DNA from: Flavobacteriaceae bacterium
Lineage (GTDB): Bacteria; Bacteroidota; Bacteroidia; Flavobacteriales; Flavobacteriaceae
Length of the DNA stretch: 34,774 bases
Reading direction: 5' to 3'
NCBI GenBank assembly: GCA_947377425.1
Contig: CANCFZ010000002.1
Coordinates: 1-34,774 of the forward strand
The notes below the pieces were generated by a model. That model saw only the letters and a list, made by a program, of their open reading frames with translations. It was not told the DNA's origin and did no database searches. Below, piece after piece: positions 1-10,299 of this stretch. Within the stretch, counting starts at the first letter, position 1; every line of letters starts with the position of its first letter. Position numbers and translations under genes: made by a program.

Positions 1-62
1 CTCGATACAAATTTCTAAAACAAAAATTGCATTTTTGTTTTGAAAATTCACTCGAAGTGACG
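1..62 (+). repeat. Hairpin repeat unit U1 (CTCGATACAA...CACTCGAAGTGACG)
   Basis: Conserved ends ctcgatac and cactcgaagtgacg; internal stem aaaacaaaaa-ttgca-tttttgtttt. Same family at 128-189, 269-331 (inverted), 675-736, 803-862. Confidence 0.85.
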
Positions 63-127
63 CAATGCTGATGATGATGTATGCGTAAACCAAGAAATAT
101 AGACTAAAGAGTTAGTGCTACCAAGTT

Positions 128-189
128 CTCGATACAAATTTTCAAAACAAAAATTGCATTTTTGTTTTGAAAATTCACACGAAGTGACG
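128..189 (+). repeat. Hairpin repeat unit U2, 17-bp perfect stem
   Basis: aattttcaaaacaaaaa-ttgca-tttttgttttgaaaatt bounded by ctcgatac and cacgaagtgacg. Confidence 0.85.
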
Positions 190-268
190 ATGCATAAATA
201 ATTATGAATAAAATTCCAAGATCCCAAAACTAAACCATTAGAACTACTAAACAAAAATTTTACTCTAT

Positions 269-331
269 CGTCACTTCGAGTGATTTTTTGTTTTAAAAAC
301 GCTAGTTTTTGAAACAGAAAATTGTATCGAG
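269..331 (-). repeat. Hairpin repeat unit U3 (inverted copy, diverged stem)
   Basis: Reverse complement reads ctcgatacaattttctgtttcaaaaactagcgtttttaaaacaaaaaatcactcgaagtgacg; same ends, different but still largely self-complementary interior. Confidence 0.8.
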
Positions 332-350
332 AACTACTAGAAAAATAACG

Positions 351-641
351 CTATTTAAACTTCTTCTTAGCTAAATTGGGTAAAGCATCATAATCTCCAT
401 TTATCAGAGCTTCTTTCTTTGCTCTAGACCATTTTTTTATCTGTTTCTCTGTATCTATTGCTAAATTTATATCTGTAAATTCAGCATAGAATACTAGTAG
501 CAATGGTCTTCTACTTGCTGTATAGCAATCTGGATAAAACGCTGTGTTGTGTTGAAACATTCTTTGTTCCAACTTACTTGTAACTCCAGTATAATAACTG
601 TTGTCTGAACATTTTAATATGTAGACATAAGATTGTTGCAT
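351..641 (-). CDS. GIY-YIG nuclease family protein (about 96 aa)
   Basis: MQQSYVYILKCSDNSYYTGVTSKLEQRMFQHN...: YVYIL/YYTGVT core of single-domain GIY-YIG proteins. The listed ORF extends upstream into repeat U4; the start at 639-641 (cat) gives the conserved N-terminus. Confidence 0.9.
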   Translation of the reverse strand: MQQSYVYILKCSDNSYYTGVTSKLEQRMFQHNTAFYPDCYTASRRPLLLVFYAEFTDINLAIDTEKQIKKWSRAKKEALINGDYDALPNLAKKKFK

Positions 642-674
642 TTTACAAAAATAATAAATTCCTGCTTCCCAGTT

Positions 675-736
675 CTCGATACAAATTTCTAAAACAAAAA
701 TTGCATTTTTGTTTTGAAAATTCACTCGAAGTGACG
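675..736 (+). repeat. Hairpin repeat unit U4 (identical to U1)
   Basis: 62 bp identical to 1-62 by eye. Confidence 0.85.
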
Positions 737-802
737 CAATGCTGATGATGATGTATGCGTAAACCAAGAAATATAGACTAAAGCGTTAGTGCTACCAAGT
801 TC

Positions 803-862
803 TCGATACATTTATTATAAAATAGCTCCATCGATATTTCATAAAAAACACTCGAAGTGACG
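803..862 (+). repeat. Hairpin repeat unit U5 (third stem sequence type)
   Basis: ctcgatacatttattataaaatagctccatcgatatttcataaaaaacactcgaagtgacg; ends conserved, interior unrelated but still foldable. Confidence 0.75.
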
Positions 863-1086
863 AAAGAGTTAATAGTACTGATAATGATGTTTGCAAAAGT
901 GTAGAATTAAATTCCATCGTTTTAATAAAAAAAAGTATTTTTTTTACCCCTTTCCCAACCTTTAGTAAAAAAAAATCTGCAAAGTCAGGAGATATTTGCA
1001 GAGCTTTTCATAGGAACACTTTGCAGAGCTGGGATAAAAAAGTGTTTTGAAACTATTTTACAGGAAACTGTAAAAGGGTAACTATT

Positions 1087-1470
1087 TTATTTTTTCTTAC
1101 TAAATTTTAAGCTAGCCAGCAGTTTTTTAAATCGAACTCCAGGTCGGTAAATTATAGAAGCACTTTTAATATTTTGTACTGTTACCATTTCGGGTGAAGG
1201 ACTTGCGTTGCCTTTTACGCTAATTTGAAACGAACCTAAATGACCTAATCGCACAATATTTCCTTTTTCCAATTCTCTTGAAACTATGTTTACTAAACTA
1301 TAAACCACCGCTTGACAATCGGTTTCAGTAAGTGTGGTACTAACCGATATTTGTTGCGAGAGTTCGTCCAAATCGATTACACCTCTTTGAATGGCTCTTG
1401 GATAATATTGCATTGGAGCTTCTGCAATCGTTGGACTTTTCTTTCCAACTGGAGTAAATAATACCGCCAT
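1087..1470 (-). CDS. HU-like DNA-binding protein (Bacteroidota HU-HIG type)
   Basis: 127 aa; ...VSRELEKGNIVRLGHLGSFQISVKGNAS...VTVQNIKSASIIYRPGVRFKKLL matches the HU-HIG family pattern. Confidence 0.85.
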   Translation of the reverse strand: MAVLFTPVGKKSPTIAEAPMQYYPRAIQRGVIDLDELSQQISVSTTLTETDCQAVVYSLVNIVSRELEKGNIVRLGHLGSFQISVKGNASPSPEMVTVQNIKSASIIYRPGVRFKKLLASLKFSKKK

Positions 1471-1532
1471 AATGTTTACACTTTTTACTAATTATAACAA
1501 ATATAACTAAATCTACTGATATCAATACAAAA

Positions 1533-1611
1533 CGACCGCAGTCCTTTTGAAAAATGAACGTGGTCAAATTAGAAAATGACTGTGGTCAATTATATAAATG
1601 ACTGTGGTCGT
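1533..1611. promoter_or_regulatory. 22-bp-period direct repeat array with one inverted copy upstream of the HU-like gene
   Basis: aaaatgaacgtggtca (1551), aaaatgactgtggtca (1573), ataaatgactgtggtcg (aligned position 1595): exact 22-bp period; inverted relative cgaccgcagtcctttt at 1533-1548. Confidence 0.65.
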
Positions 1612-1758
1612 TTTTGTCAAAGCTTTTGAACTGCTTAAATTTTCATAAGTAGTTGTTATGATAAAACTAATTAAATAAACGAATTGATAGTATGTAAAAT
1701 CTTTTTTATTAGGATTACGCCATTTTTTTGAGTAACTTTAGGTTATTAATTTCTTATT

Positions 1759-2595
1759 ATGATTGAAGTAACTAAAACGTATATTTTAGAATTGTATAAA
1801 CCTATTGCAAGTGATACACACAAAGGACTGCAAGGTCACGCCTTATTGATTGGCGGCAGTTATGGCAAAATGGGATCGGTGTGTTTGTCTAGTAAAGCGG
1901 CATTAAAAAGTGGTTGCGGATTAGTTACTTCATTTATTCCACAATGTGGGTATGCTATTATTCAAATTGCCATTCCCGAAGTGATGGTTTTGACTGATGA
2001 GAATGAAAAAGTCCTAACCGATATACACTATGATTTTGAACCTGATGCCATTGGTATTGGTATGGGAATGGGGCAGGATAGCCTAACCGAAAAGGCATTT
2101 TATAATTTTATAATAAACAATAAAAGCGCCTTGATTGTGGATGCTGATGCGTTGAATATTTTGTCTAAAAATAAAAATTGGCTGTCACTTTTACCTAAAA
2201 AAACTATTTTGACGCCACACAAAAAAGAATTAGAACGACTTATTGGAACTTGGCAATCGGAGGACGAAAAAACAGCTAAAGTAATTGAATTATCGTTAGA
2301 TTTTGATTTAATAATTGTTGTAAAAGGTGCACCAACGCTTATTGTTAACGGAAGCGAAATTTATGAAAACACTACAGGAAATCAGGCATTAGCAACAGCT
2401 GGAAGCGGTGATGTATTGACCGGAATAATAACGAGTTTAGTGGCTCAAAATTATGAACCATTTCACGCAGCTATTTTGGGCGTATACATTCACGGATTAA
2501 CAGCAGACATTGCGGTTTCAGAAACAGGCTATCATTCATTTGTAGCTAGTGATAGTATTGCCTATTTGGGTAAAGCATTTTTGAGTATAGAATAG
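1759..2595 (+). CDS. nnrD: ADP-dependent NAD(P)H-hydrate dehydratase
   Basis: 278 aa; [46 protein letters not shown]-type motifs of the YjeF C-terminal kinase-like fold. Confidence 0.92.
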   Translation: MIEVTKTYILELYKPIASDTHKGLQGHALLIGGSYGKMGSVCLSSKAALKSGCGLVTSFIPQCGYAIIQIAIPEVMVLTDENEKVLTDIHYDFEPDAIGIGMGMGQDSLTEKAFYNFIINNKSALIVDADALNILSKNKNWLSLLPKKTILTPHKKELERLIGTWQSEDEKTAKVIELSLDFDLIIVVKGAPTLIVNGSEIYENTTGNQALATAGSGDVLTGIITSLVAQNYEPFHAAILGVYIHGLTADIAVSETGYHSFVASDSIAYLGKAFLSIE

Positions 2596-2611
2596 CTTTT
2601 TGTAAATATAT

Positions 2612-2663
2612 TTTACTAAAAAAATCCTTGCTGATAACAACAAGGATTTTTTGGTTTAGTAAA
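2612..2663. terminator. Bidirectional terminator-like stem-loop
   Basis: tttactaaaaaaatccttg-ctgataacaa-caaggattttttggtttagtaaa between convergent nnrD and the T9SS gene. Confidence 0.75.
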
Positions 2664-2673
2664 GCAACGGCTT

Positions 2674-5600
2674 TTAGTTAATAATTTTTTTCATTACAAC
2701 AGTTCCATCTGTAGCATTGATTTGGATAATGAGGAGTTCATTAGTTATTCCAACAGGAATACTAGTTTCATTATTTTTTATATCTTTTTTCTCGGTTATT
2801 AATCGGCCTCTACAGTCTAATATTTTAACATAATCCATTATAACCGAACCGCTATTGATAATCAAGTTGTCTGTTTTTTTGTATACTATAACTTGATTAT
2901 TAGAGAATGTTGAGGTCGGAATGCTTAAAGCATTATTATATACAATTTCAAAACGGTCATTAAATGTTCCAATTTCAGAAGCAAAAGTATAACCACTAGT
3001 TTTTAAATCATGAATAGTACCCGTTAAATTATCTTTCAAGAAAATGTCTTGATTATCTAAGAATAAACCATCTAAATGATCAATCGAAATAGTATAAGTA
3101 GCAGCAGTAGCAGTTTTGAATCCAAGAGAAACAATATCATTTGTATCAAATGGAAGTGCTCGACCTTGAATTACAAATTTTCCGGAGTTTATAATACTAT
3201 AAAATTCAATAGCTCCATCATTTAGGAATTTTCCATCATGACTGTCTAAACCTTGAGTAGCATTAGAAACATAACCAACTTCTGTTTGTGAAAAAGCACC
3301 TGCGGTATTGGTTGCATTCAACCAAATTCTATTTTTTTCAGCTGTTACTTGATTTGTAGGTTGGCTTTTAAAGAATTGGTCGGAATTATCAGCTACACGT
3401 TGAGCGTTGTTAAAATTAACAGTAGTTGCATTTTCTAAAGCCTCAACAAAGAATCCTTGACCAGTTCTAATAATTCCGTTAGGATCTACCACTTGGGCTT
3501 CACCATTGTCTACAAAAGTATCGTCTAACCATGAACAATAGGATGGACTTGCTGAATTGTTAGTTTTTCTCCAAAAATATAATGTACCAGTTATATTACT
3601 GCTATTGTCAGTAATAAAAGTGCTGATATCAATTGGAGAAGGATAAGGATTACCAACTAAGTTATAGCGATGTGTTTCATCTCCAACAGACATTGCATAA
3701 GAATAATTTCCATTGTTTGGCGTTCCTGTGAAAGTTCCATTCCAAATAGATGCTGCTGTAGGATGGTTATAAGGCATACGAATTAAATATCCTTGAGCAT
3801 TTTCAAAATTAGAGGTTGATGCTATCACATTATAAAAATTAGTTGTCGAATTATAAACATAAAAACGATTGTCTAAAGTTAGTGGTGAAAACGCATGTAA
3901 TTGCTGACCAGTTACAGGAGATGACCATGATGTATAATCTAAACGAATCAAAGGAGAACTATTGCGTTTAATGATAATATTTCCAGAATTTGCTACATCA
4001 GTACTTTGAAATAAATTAGCATTGTTTTCTAGCGTAAAACTACCAGAAGTAACAGTCAAAGCTCCATTTAAAGTTACATTTTTTCCGGAAGGAATTGTAA
4101 CAATTGCACCATTATTTATGGTTAATGAGCACAGTGTTAAATTAGTAGAAGCGGTATAGTTTGAAGATATAACAGCGGTACTAAGGCTAGTTGGAACTCC
4201 ATTATCCCAAGTGCCTGTCCAAGTTGTTACTCCTCCAGTACTTATTGTGATTTCGGCACTTGCTGTAATTCCGTTTTCATCTTTAATAGTTACAGTATAG
4301 GTAGTTGTTTGTGTAATATTTGTAACTGTTGGATTAGCAATTGTTGTATCATCAAGAAAATCCGGTGGAGACCAACTGTATAAAACACTTGAGTCAGCAG
4401 TAAATGTTGTGTCTAATGAATAATTAGAACCTATACAAGTACTAAAATTACTACTAGTAATACTAACTGATGGGTCATCTTTAGTAATTCCAGTTACTAC
4501 AGAATTTTGCTCTAGTGCAACACTTTCACCTGATATAGACAGTGTATTAGTATCTAAATTATTGAATTTAACCCACGGATTACTATCTTGATTAAATTCA
4601 CCATCTAATTTGGCACTTGAAATAGCTGTTTCAGTTCCCGAAATATCATCATTGGTATAAGTAGCTGTGATGGATGCATTACAAGATGATATTCCATATT
4701 GTGATACATTCCAGTAGCGATTCAAATAATTGGTCGGACTCGAATTGTTAGGATGTTTAGCATTAGCTACATTAACACCTAGATACGCATTAGAATAACC
4801 TGTTCCTGTAATGCTTATTGTTATTGGTGAATACTCAGTAGTACCAGTATTGTCTCCAATAGGGAACGTGTAAGAACCATTTGCTGTAAATATTTTTCTT
4901 AATTCTCCTGTGCTACTAGCTATTATCATATTAGATGCACTTGGAGAAGTAATTGAAATTGAACCTGAGCTACCAATAGTTACATTACTTGTATTCAAAT
5001 TAAGTGTGCCATTAACTAAATCTAAAGCACCGTTTACTGTTATACTTTGATTGCCTAATGTAACTCCACCAGTTCTATTAATAGTTAAATTATTTAAAGT
5101 AGGAGCGCTACTAAATAAATCATTGTTTAAAACTAAATTATCTGTTCCTCCAAAATTTAAAGAAGAACCTGCATCAACTTCAATAACTCCTGATGTTTTG
5201 CTAATGGTTCCATTAATTCCTAATAGAGCATCAGTGATAATTAAATTACCATCCGTTAGCGTAAGGTTATTAGTTACATTGGAATTTGTAAGAACAGTAA
5301 CTCCATTACTATTATTTATAGTTAGATTATAAAATGTAGTGGTTGTACTTCCGGTTATTGATTGAGGTTTATCACCATTCATTGTAATTGAGTGGCTTGA
5401 AGCAGCAGTAAAAGTTCCGCTATTATCAAAATCACCTCCAATAGTATGGTTGAAATTACCAGTATTAAAAGTTGCTCCATCACCAATAATTAAACCATCA
5501 CTAATTGTTAGAATTGATGCGGCAGTAGCTGTTGCAGAATCAACAAGAGTAAAAGTTCCATCAATTGTCATTGAAGACGATGGTAGTGTTTTAGTACCAG

Positions 5601-8600
5601 TGCCACTAAGTTTTAAATTATGATAATAATTAGGTGACTCTGTGGTTACTACTGTTTGATTTGATCCCATATAGTCAATAGTTGTATCATATAAATTAGG
5701 ATACCATTTACCTGTTCCTGTTTTGATAAAAGAATTTTCAATTTTCATGTAGTTTCCAGACATGTTAATTATAGTAGCACCATTACCAACTTCAACATCA
5801 TAAAATTGAGTAATACCTGAAATAGAAGCACCAGCACCTGTAAATGTTACTTTGTGGCCATTAGGATTAAAGCCACCAGAAATATCTTCCCAAGCTCCGC
5901 CACCCATAGCACCAGTTGCTGTTATAGTGATGTTTCCAAGTGCTGTTAAAGGTATTCCGTCTCCAATAGTTATTGACTGTAGTGTCATATCTCCTGAAGG
6001 CAAAACAGGAAGGTTAGTTAAATCAGCAGCATTTGGAATAATGATACGAGAAGTCGAATCTACAGCTCCATCAGGGAACCAGTTAGAACCATTGCCCCAG
6101 TCAGTATCAGTTCCACCAGTCCATGTTTTGTATGATGAATTTGAATGTGTGTAAATAGAAAAATTTGTTTGCCAATCATGTGGATATCCAGGATCACCTG
6201 TTTGTCCAGGGATATACATAAAGTAGTTGATAGGTACATTTGACCAACCAATATATTTTGCACCACTTGTAGTAATGTTATATTGTGCTCTACCATGTTC
6301 GTCGTGATAAGTTCCTCCTTTGCCAGATCCACCTGATTCTATAGGTGTTGGAATATCATAATCACCAGTTGTAATTTCATTTTCATTATTTCCATTTAAT
6401 TCTGAATCTAAATAATGTAAATTAACCGAAGTGTAAAGTCCTGGGTTAGTAATTGGAAGAAATATATTATAATATCTTAAAACTGGAGCCACTTCAGCAG
6501 CTGGATTTTCGCAACAAGAACCAGAACCAATAAAAGGTACCATTGTTATGTAGCTTGGAGCATCTCCAGTTCCTGTTAAAGCAAAAGTTGTTGCAGGGTT
6601 TCCAAAAGTATACACTGTATTTGGAACAGGGTTATTTCTGGTTATAGTTCCAGTTACATCGCCGGGACCTGTATTAGTTGCAGACAGTCCCATAGTTAAA
6701 ACATGAGAATCCATGTCTAACATTCCATTAGTAGCTGATGGATTTGAATTTGGTAAATTAAGAATTCCGTTTACGGTCAAATTTCCTGTAGCATCTCCAC
6801 CACCTGTAGTAGATATTGTTAAAGCATGATAGGTTCCTGCAACAATATTTTGAGTAGTTGATGTAGCATTGTAAAGAACAGTCCCAGTTCCTCCCCAAGT
6901 TTTACCAGATGGAATAGGTAGAGAGCTAGTATTTTGAGTTTTAATAGTTCCGTTATTAGTAATACTGCTTAATGTACCTGTCAGAGCCAATGTTCCTAAA
7001 TCTAAAGTTTGACCTACAGAAGTACTTAAAGCTCCATTAATAACAATAGGATTAGAAATTGTAGTTGTATTTGATGAGTTTGTATTTACACTCAAATTAT
7101 TTAATAAATTGGTTGTTCCAGAAGTTGTTTGATCTAAGCTTAAAGTTGCGTTAACAGATCCATTCATTGTTATATTGCAGCTTGAGCATCCAACTAATCC
7201 ATCTGTTGCAGTATTTGTAACTGTTCCTCCTAATGTTAACGTTTTTCCGTTAATTGATAATTTTCCACTATTTATTGTCAAATTACTTGTTACAGAAGTA
7301 TCATTACTTAAAGAAGTGTTTCCTTGTACAATAAAGTTTTTTGCAGTTCCTTCAAAAGAAGCATAATTAGTTGATGGATTAGCTACTAAAGTAATGTCAT
7401 CAAGACCAATATCGTCATATTGTCCTGAACCAGATACCGAGGCACCGCTCCATTTAAAATAATAGTAGTTATTAGTAGTTAAACTTAAACCTGTGATAGT
7501 AACTACTCTATAATAAGAAGTCCAACCAGAGCTATCTGCACTTGTAGGTGTAGTGCTATCAATACCGGAGATAGTTGTATAAGTTGAATTGTTTGACGAA
7601 TGACTGAAAACCAAACTGTTAGATGCGTCTTGACCATTATAGACATATACTTTATATCCTAAACTTAATGAAGTAATAGTGCTACCTGTTTGGTTTTGAA
7701 AACGTAACGTTATAGCTCCAGGAGCAAAATCTCCAGTAGCTGGATGAATACCTAATGAAAAATTATTAGTACTAGTTTCAAAGGCATAAACACCGCCCAC
7801 AGTTGTGTTACCTTGAGAAGCTCCTCTATCAAAATCTTGACCTTCAGTATTGGTGCCTCCAAAAGCTATAGAACCATCTGTAAAGCCACTTATTGCCCAT
7901 GCATTCGAGTTTAGCAAGCCTGATGTTGAACCAGGTGCCAATCCATCTCCTTGAAAAACACCTTCATTTACCCCATCTTCTGTTGTATCAAAATCGATAG
8001 TAGTTGCTGTATTGGTGTCATATATTTGCCATCCAACTGGTGAATTTAAAGTTGTTCTATTTGCTGTTGCAGAACTTGTTGTATTGTAGTTTTCGGTTCC
8101 ACTTGAACCATTAAAATCATATATAGCCACGTAGTATGTTGTTGCTGGAGATAATCCAGAAATGGTAACATTATTTCCTGTGCCATTATATACAGTAAAA
8201 TTTCCAGTTCCTATTTCTGCTCCAGTTCCATACGTTGTCATTGGCGAATAAGTTATAGCATCAACAGGAGTTGCATTTACAGCTCCAGAAGCTTTAATTA
8301 AAACTAAATGATTACTTCCATTACCATTAGTCCAATTTACTTTAAATGATTCTGAAGTTACATTCGTAAAAGTAACAGAAGAAGAGGCTGTAGTAGGTTG
8401 TGTAGCTAGTACTGAAGCGTTTAAGCTAACTGTTTTTGTAGTTGCTCCTGTAGTTGTATTTGTAATATTTCCACTGTATAAGCCAAATGATGCGGATGCT
8501 TTTACTCTAGCATAAATAGTAATCGGTTGCCCAACTAATACGCCTCCTGATTGAGTTAGTGTTACACTATCACTATAAGTACTTCCGTTAGTTGAAACTT

Positions 8601-9840
8601 CAAAATTAGTTGGTGCTGTTACTACAGCATTTGCAGTTAAATTAGCGCCATTTATAGTATATGTAGCCGCAGAAGAAGCAGTTCCTGTTAATGTTGAAAA
8701 AGCACTTAATAAACTAGATGAAACACTTAAAGAAGGTACACCAGCTACATCAATTATAAATGGAAGAGTATTAGAAACTCCAGATCCATTGCCAACTGTT
8801 ATAGATGCTGTTCCTGATGAGGTTATATCGGTAGCTAATATAGCTGCAGTTAATTGTGTAGAAGAAACAAATGTAGTAGCTCTATTGGATCCATTCCATT
8901 TTACGGTACTTGTTCCACTAACAAAATTGGTTCCGTTAACGGTTAAAGTAAAAGCACCTGTTCCTGCTACTTTTGAACTTGGGGCAAGTGAAGTAATAGT
9001 TGGAACAACAACACTTACATTTACATTATCTAAGAAAGCAGTTTGTGCTGTTGAAGTTGCGGCATTCCAAAAACAACCCATAATAGGAAGTGATGTTGAG
9101 GTATAAGTTGAATTAACGACCGTTCCTTGAGAAGTTAATGTACCAGTTAATGGATCTTGAAAAGCTGTGATACCGTCATTTCTTAAATATAATTGCCATG
9201 TATTAGTACCAGGAGTATAGGTTACCTTTACACTAATATATTCTTTTCCAAAATCGGTTAATCCAGTTGTGTTTGATGTTATAAGAGTTGTTGAGGTTCT
9301 TATCCCTGCAGTATATCGAACTAATTTTATAGGGTCGATAGAAGTATCGTTAGTTCCTAATAAAATTGCATAGCCAGTACCAACGGTACTTGTAGTTCCA
9401 GATGTACCTGCAAGTATGTAGGCAACACCATATTTCTCTGAAGAAAAACCACCAGGATTAGTTCTAATTTGACGCATATTAAACGTCCAAGACACCATAC
9501 CTGGATTACTATTTAATGTAGTGCTATAAGGCGCAGCAAAATTTGTTGTTGCATTAGTATAGCCCATTACCCAACCGTTTACATTAGATGATGTACTTGC
9601 ATCATTGACTAATGTCATGAATCCGGTATTAATTTTAGTTCCATAATCAGAACCACTTCTAGACATGCTCCATTTAGTACTTGAGCCAATAATACCATTT
9701 ACTGTAGTGTAATTTGTGCCAGCTGATGTAGTAAAATCATCACTAAAGACATTTGTTTGCGCAATACCGCAATAAAAACTTAAAAAGAAAATTAGATTTA
9801 AAAAAATGCTAACATAACGAGTTAATGTAAAATTTTTCAT
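2674..9840 (-). CDS. Giant secreted T9SS cargo protein with IPT/TIG-like, Ig-like and FN3-like segments and a C-terminal type C-like sorting domain
   Basis: ORF 2674..9864; likely start [28 protein letters not shown] (signal peptide) at 9840. TIG-like [36 protein letters not shown]3-like [17 protein letters not shown]...[19 protein letters not shown]-terminus [50 protein letters not shown]...VVMKKIIN. Confidence 0.88.
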   Translation of the reverse strand: MKNFTLTRYVSIFLNLIFFLSFYCGIAQTNVFSDDFTTSAGTNYTTVNGIIGSSTKWSMSRSGSDYGTKINTGFMTLVNDASTSSNVNGWVMGYTNATTNFAAPYSTTLNSNPGMVSWTFNMRQIRTNPGGFSSEKYGVAYILAGTSGTTSTVGTGYAILLGTNDTSIDPIKLVRYTAGIRTSTTLITSNTTGLTDFGKEYISVKVTYTPGTNTWQLYLRNDGITAFQDPLTGTLTSQGTVVNSTYTSTSLPIMGCFWNAATSTAQTAFLDNVNVSVVVPTITSLAPSSKVAGTGAFTLTVNGTNFVSGTSTVKWNGSNRATTFVSSTQLTAAILATDITSSGTASITVGNGSGVSNTLPFIIDVAGVPSLSVSSSLLSAFSTLTGTASSAATYTINGANLTANAVVTAPTNFEVSTNGSTYSDSVTLTQSGGVLVGQPITIYARVKASASFGLYSGNITNTTTGATTKTVSLNASVLATQPTTASSSVTFTNVTSESFKVNWTNGNGSNHLVLIKASGAVNATPVDAITYSPMTTYGTGAEIGTGNFTVYNGTGNNVTISGLSPATTYYVAIYDFNGSSGTENYNTTSSATANRTTLNSPVGWQIYDTNTATTIDFDTTEDGVNEGVFQGDGLAPGSTSGLLNSNAWAISGFTDGSIAFGGTNTEGQDFDRGASQGNTTVGGVYAFETSTNNFSLGIHPATGDFAPGAITLRFQNQTGSTITSLSLGYKVYVYNGQDASNSLVFSHSSNNSTYTTISGIDSTTPTSADSSGWTSYYRVVTITGLSLTTNNYYYFKWSGASVSGSGQYDDIGLDDITLVANPSTNYASFEGTAKNFIVQGNTSLSNDTSVTSNLTINSGKLSINGKTLTLGGTVTNTATDGLVGCSSCNITMNGSVNATLSLDQTTSGTTNLLNNLSVNTNSSNTTTISNPIVINGALSTSVGQTLDLGTLALTGTLSSITNNGTIKTQNTSSLPIPSGKTWGGTGTVLYNATSTTQNIVAGTYHALTISTTGGGDATGNLTVNGILNLPNSNPSATNGMLDMDSHVLTMGLSATNTGPGDVTGTITRNNPVPNTVYTFGNPATTFALTGTGDAPSYITMVPFIGSGSCCENPAAEVAPVLRYYNIFLPITNPGLYTSVNLHYLDSELNGNNENEITTGDYDIPTPIESGGSGKGGTYHDEHGRAQYNITTSGAKYIGWSNVPINYFMYIPGQTGDPGYPHDWQTNFSIYTHSNSSYKTWTGGTDTDWGNGSNWFPDGAVDSTSRIIIPNAADLTNLPVLPSGDMTLQSITIGDGIPLTALGNITITATGAMGGGAWEDISGGFNPNGHKVTFTGAGASISGITQFYDVEVGNGATIINMSGNYMKIENSFIKTGTGKWYPNLYDTTIDYMGSNQTVVTTESPNYYHNLKLSGTGTKTLPSSSMTIDGTFTLVDSATATAASILTISDGLIIGDGATFNTGNFNHTIGGDFDNSGTFTAASSHSITMNGDKPQSITGSTTTTFYNLTINNSNGVTVLTNSNVTNNLTLTDGNLIITDALLGINGTISKTSGVIEVDAGSSLNFGGTDNLVLNNDLFSSAPTLNNLTINRTGGVTLGNQSITVNGALDLVNGTLNLNTSNVTIGSSGSISITSPSASNMIIASSTGELRKIFTANGSYTFPIGDNTGTTEYSPITISITGTGYSNAYLGVNVANAKHPNNSSPTNYLNRYWNVSQYGISSCNASITATYTNDDISGTETAISSAKLDGEFNQDSNPWVKFNNLDTNTLSISGESVALEQNSVVTGITKDDPSVSITSSNFSTCIGSNYSLDTTFTADSSVLYSWSPPDFLDDTTIANPTVTNITQTTTYTVTIKDENGITASAEITISTGGVTTWTGTWDNGVPTSLSTAVISSNYTASTNLTLCSLTINNGAIVTIPSGKNVTLNGALTVTSGSFTLENNANLFQSTDVANSGNIIIKRNSSPLIRLDYTSWSSPVTGQQLHAFSPLTLDNRFYVYNSTTNFYNVIASTSNFENAQGYLIRMPYNHPTAASIWNGTFTGTPNNGNYSYAMSVGDETHRYNLVGNPYPSPIDISTFITDNSSNITGTLYFWRKTNNSASPSYCSWLDDTFVDNGEAQVVDPNGIIRTGQGFFVEALENATTVNFNNAQRVADNSDQFFKSQPTNQVTAEKNRIWLNATNTAGAFSQTEVGYVSNATQGLDSHDGKFLNDGAIEFYSIINSGKFVIQGRALPFDTNDIVSLGFKTATAATYTISIDHLDGLFLDNQDIFLKDNLTGTIHDLKTSGYTFASEIGTFNDRFEIVYNNALSIPTSTFSNNQVIVYKKTDNLIINSGSVIMDYVKILDCRGRLITEKKDIKNNETSIPVGITNELLIIQINATDGTVVMKKIIN

Positions 9841-10002
9841 ACTTGTAGGTTTTGATGGTTTCAATTAAATAACTTTTCAAAATGAAAAGCCCTTTAATTT
9901 GTTGATAATCAAGGGGGAAAATTACCTACGAAATTAGTATTGTAAAATTATATTATTTTGTTATTGCTAAGTTAAAAAAAAGTAAAAAATCGATTAAAAA
10001 CA

Positions 10003-10035
10003 TGTATTTAGTCGGTTTTTTGTGTATTTGGTCGG
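10003..10035. promoter_or_regulatory. Two 13-bp direct repeats (tgtattt[a/g]gtcgg) at 20-bp spacing upstream of the giant T9SS gene
   Basis: tgtatttagtcgg 10003-10015 and tgtatttggtcgg 10023-10035. Confidence 0.45.
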
Positions 10036-10150
10036 ATTATATAGGAAAAATATTACTAAGAAATATGCTGTAGTTTACAGATTTAATATTAAAAAGCATA
10101 TTAAAATTCAATTGAATAAAAAAAAATGAATAGAAAATTATTGGTTTTTA

Positions 10151-10254
10151 ATGTTCTTTTTGCAGTTCCTTTTGCACTAATTTGAAAGGTGCCTAAATTT
10201 ACTAATCGAACAATACTTCCTTTTTTCTAATTCTTTGGCAACTACATTTTGATA
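10151..10254 (-). pseudogene. Remnant of an HU-like gene, frameshifted
   Basis: Reverse strand reads VVAKELEK, then after a frame change GSIVRLVNLGTFQISAKGTAKRTLK, matching SRELEKGNIVRLGHLGSFQISVKGNAS of the intact HU at 1087-1470. Confidence 0.75.
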
Positions 10255-10299
10255 AATGATTGCGGAGTTTTAAATTATGATACTAATAACTTATTTAGC

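Noticed and set aside
48-254. ORF of 68 aa on the minus strand, and the N-terminal extension of the 351..767 ORF
   Set aside because: Both are translations of the hairpin repeats; the GIY-YIG protein has a good internal start at 641.
1-862. Possible CRISPR array in the repeated left-end region
   Set aside because: Units vary inside, occur in both orientations, and spacers are not unique or regular (two are nearly identical); no cas genes.
1340-1567. 75-aa minus-strand ORF overlapping the HU gene and the 22-bp array
   Set aside because: Out-of-frame overlap with a clear HU-family CDS; no recognisable domain.
5051-9106. ORFs on the plus strand opposite the giant T9SS gene (5051, 5852, 7175, 8789) and minus ORF 6060
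   Set aside because: Antisense or out-of-frame shadows of a long repetitive Thr/Ser/Asn-rich coding sequence; no starts or domains of their own.
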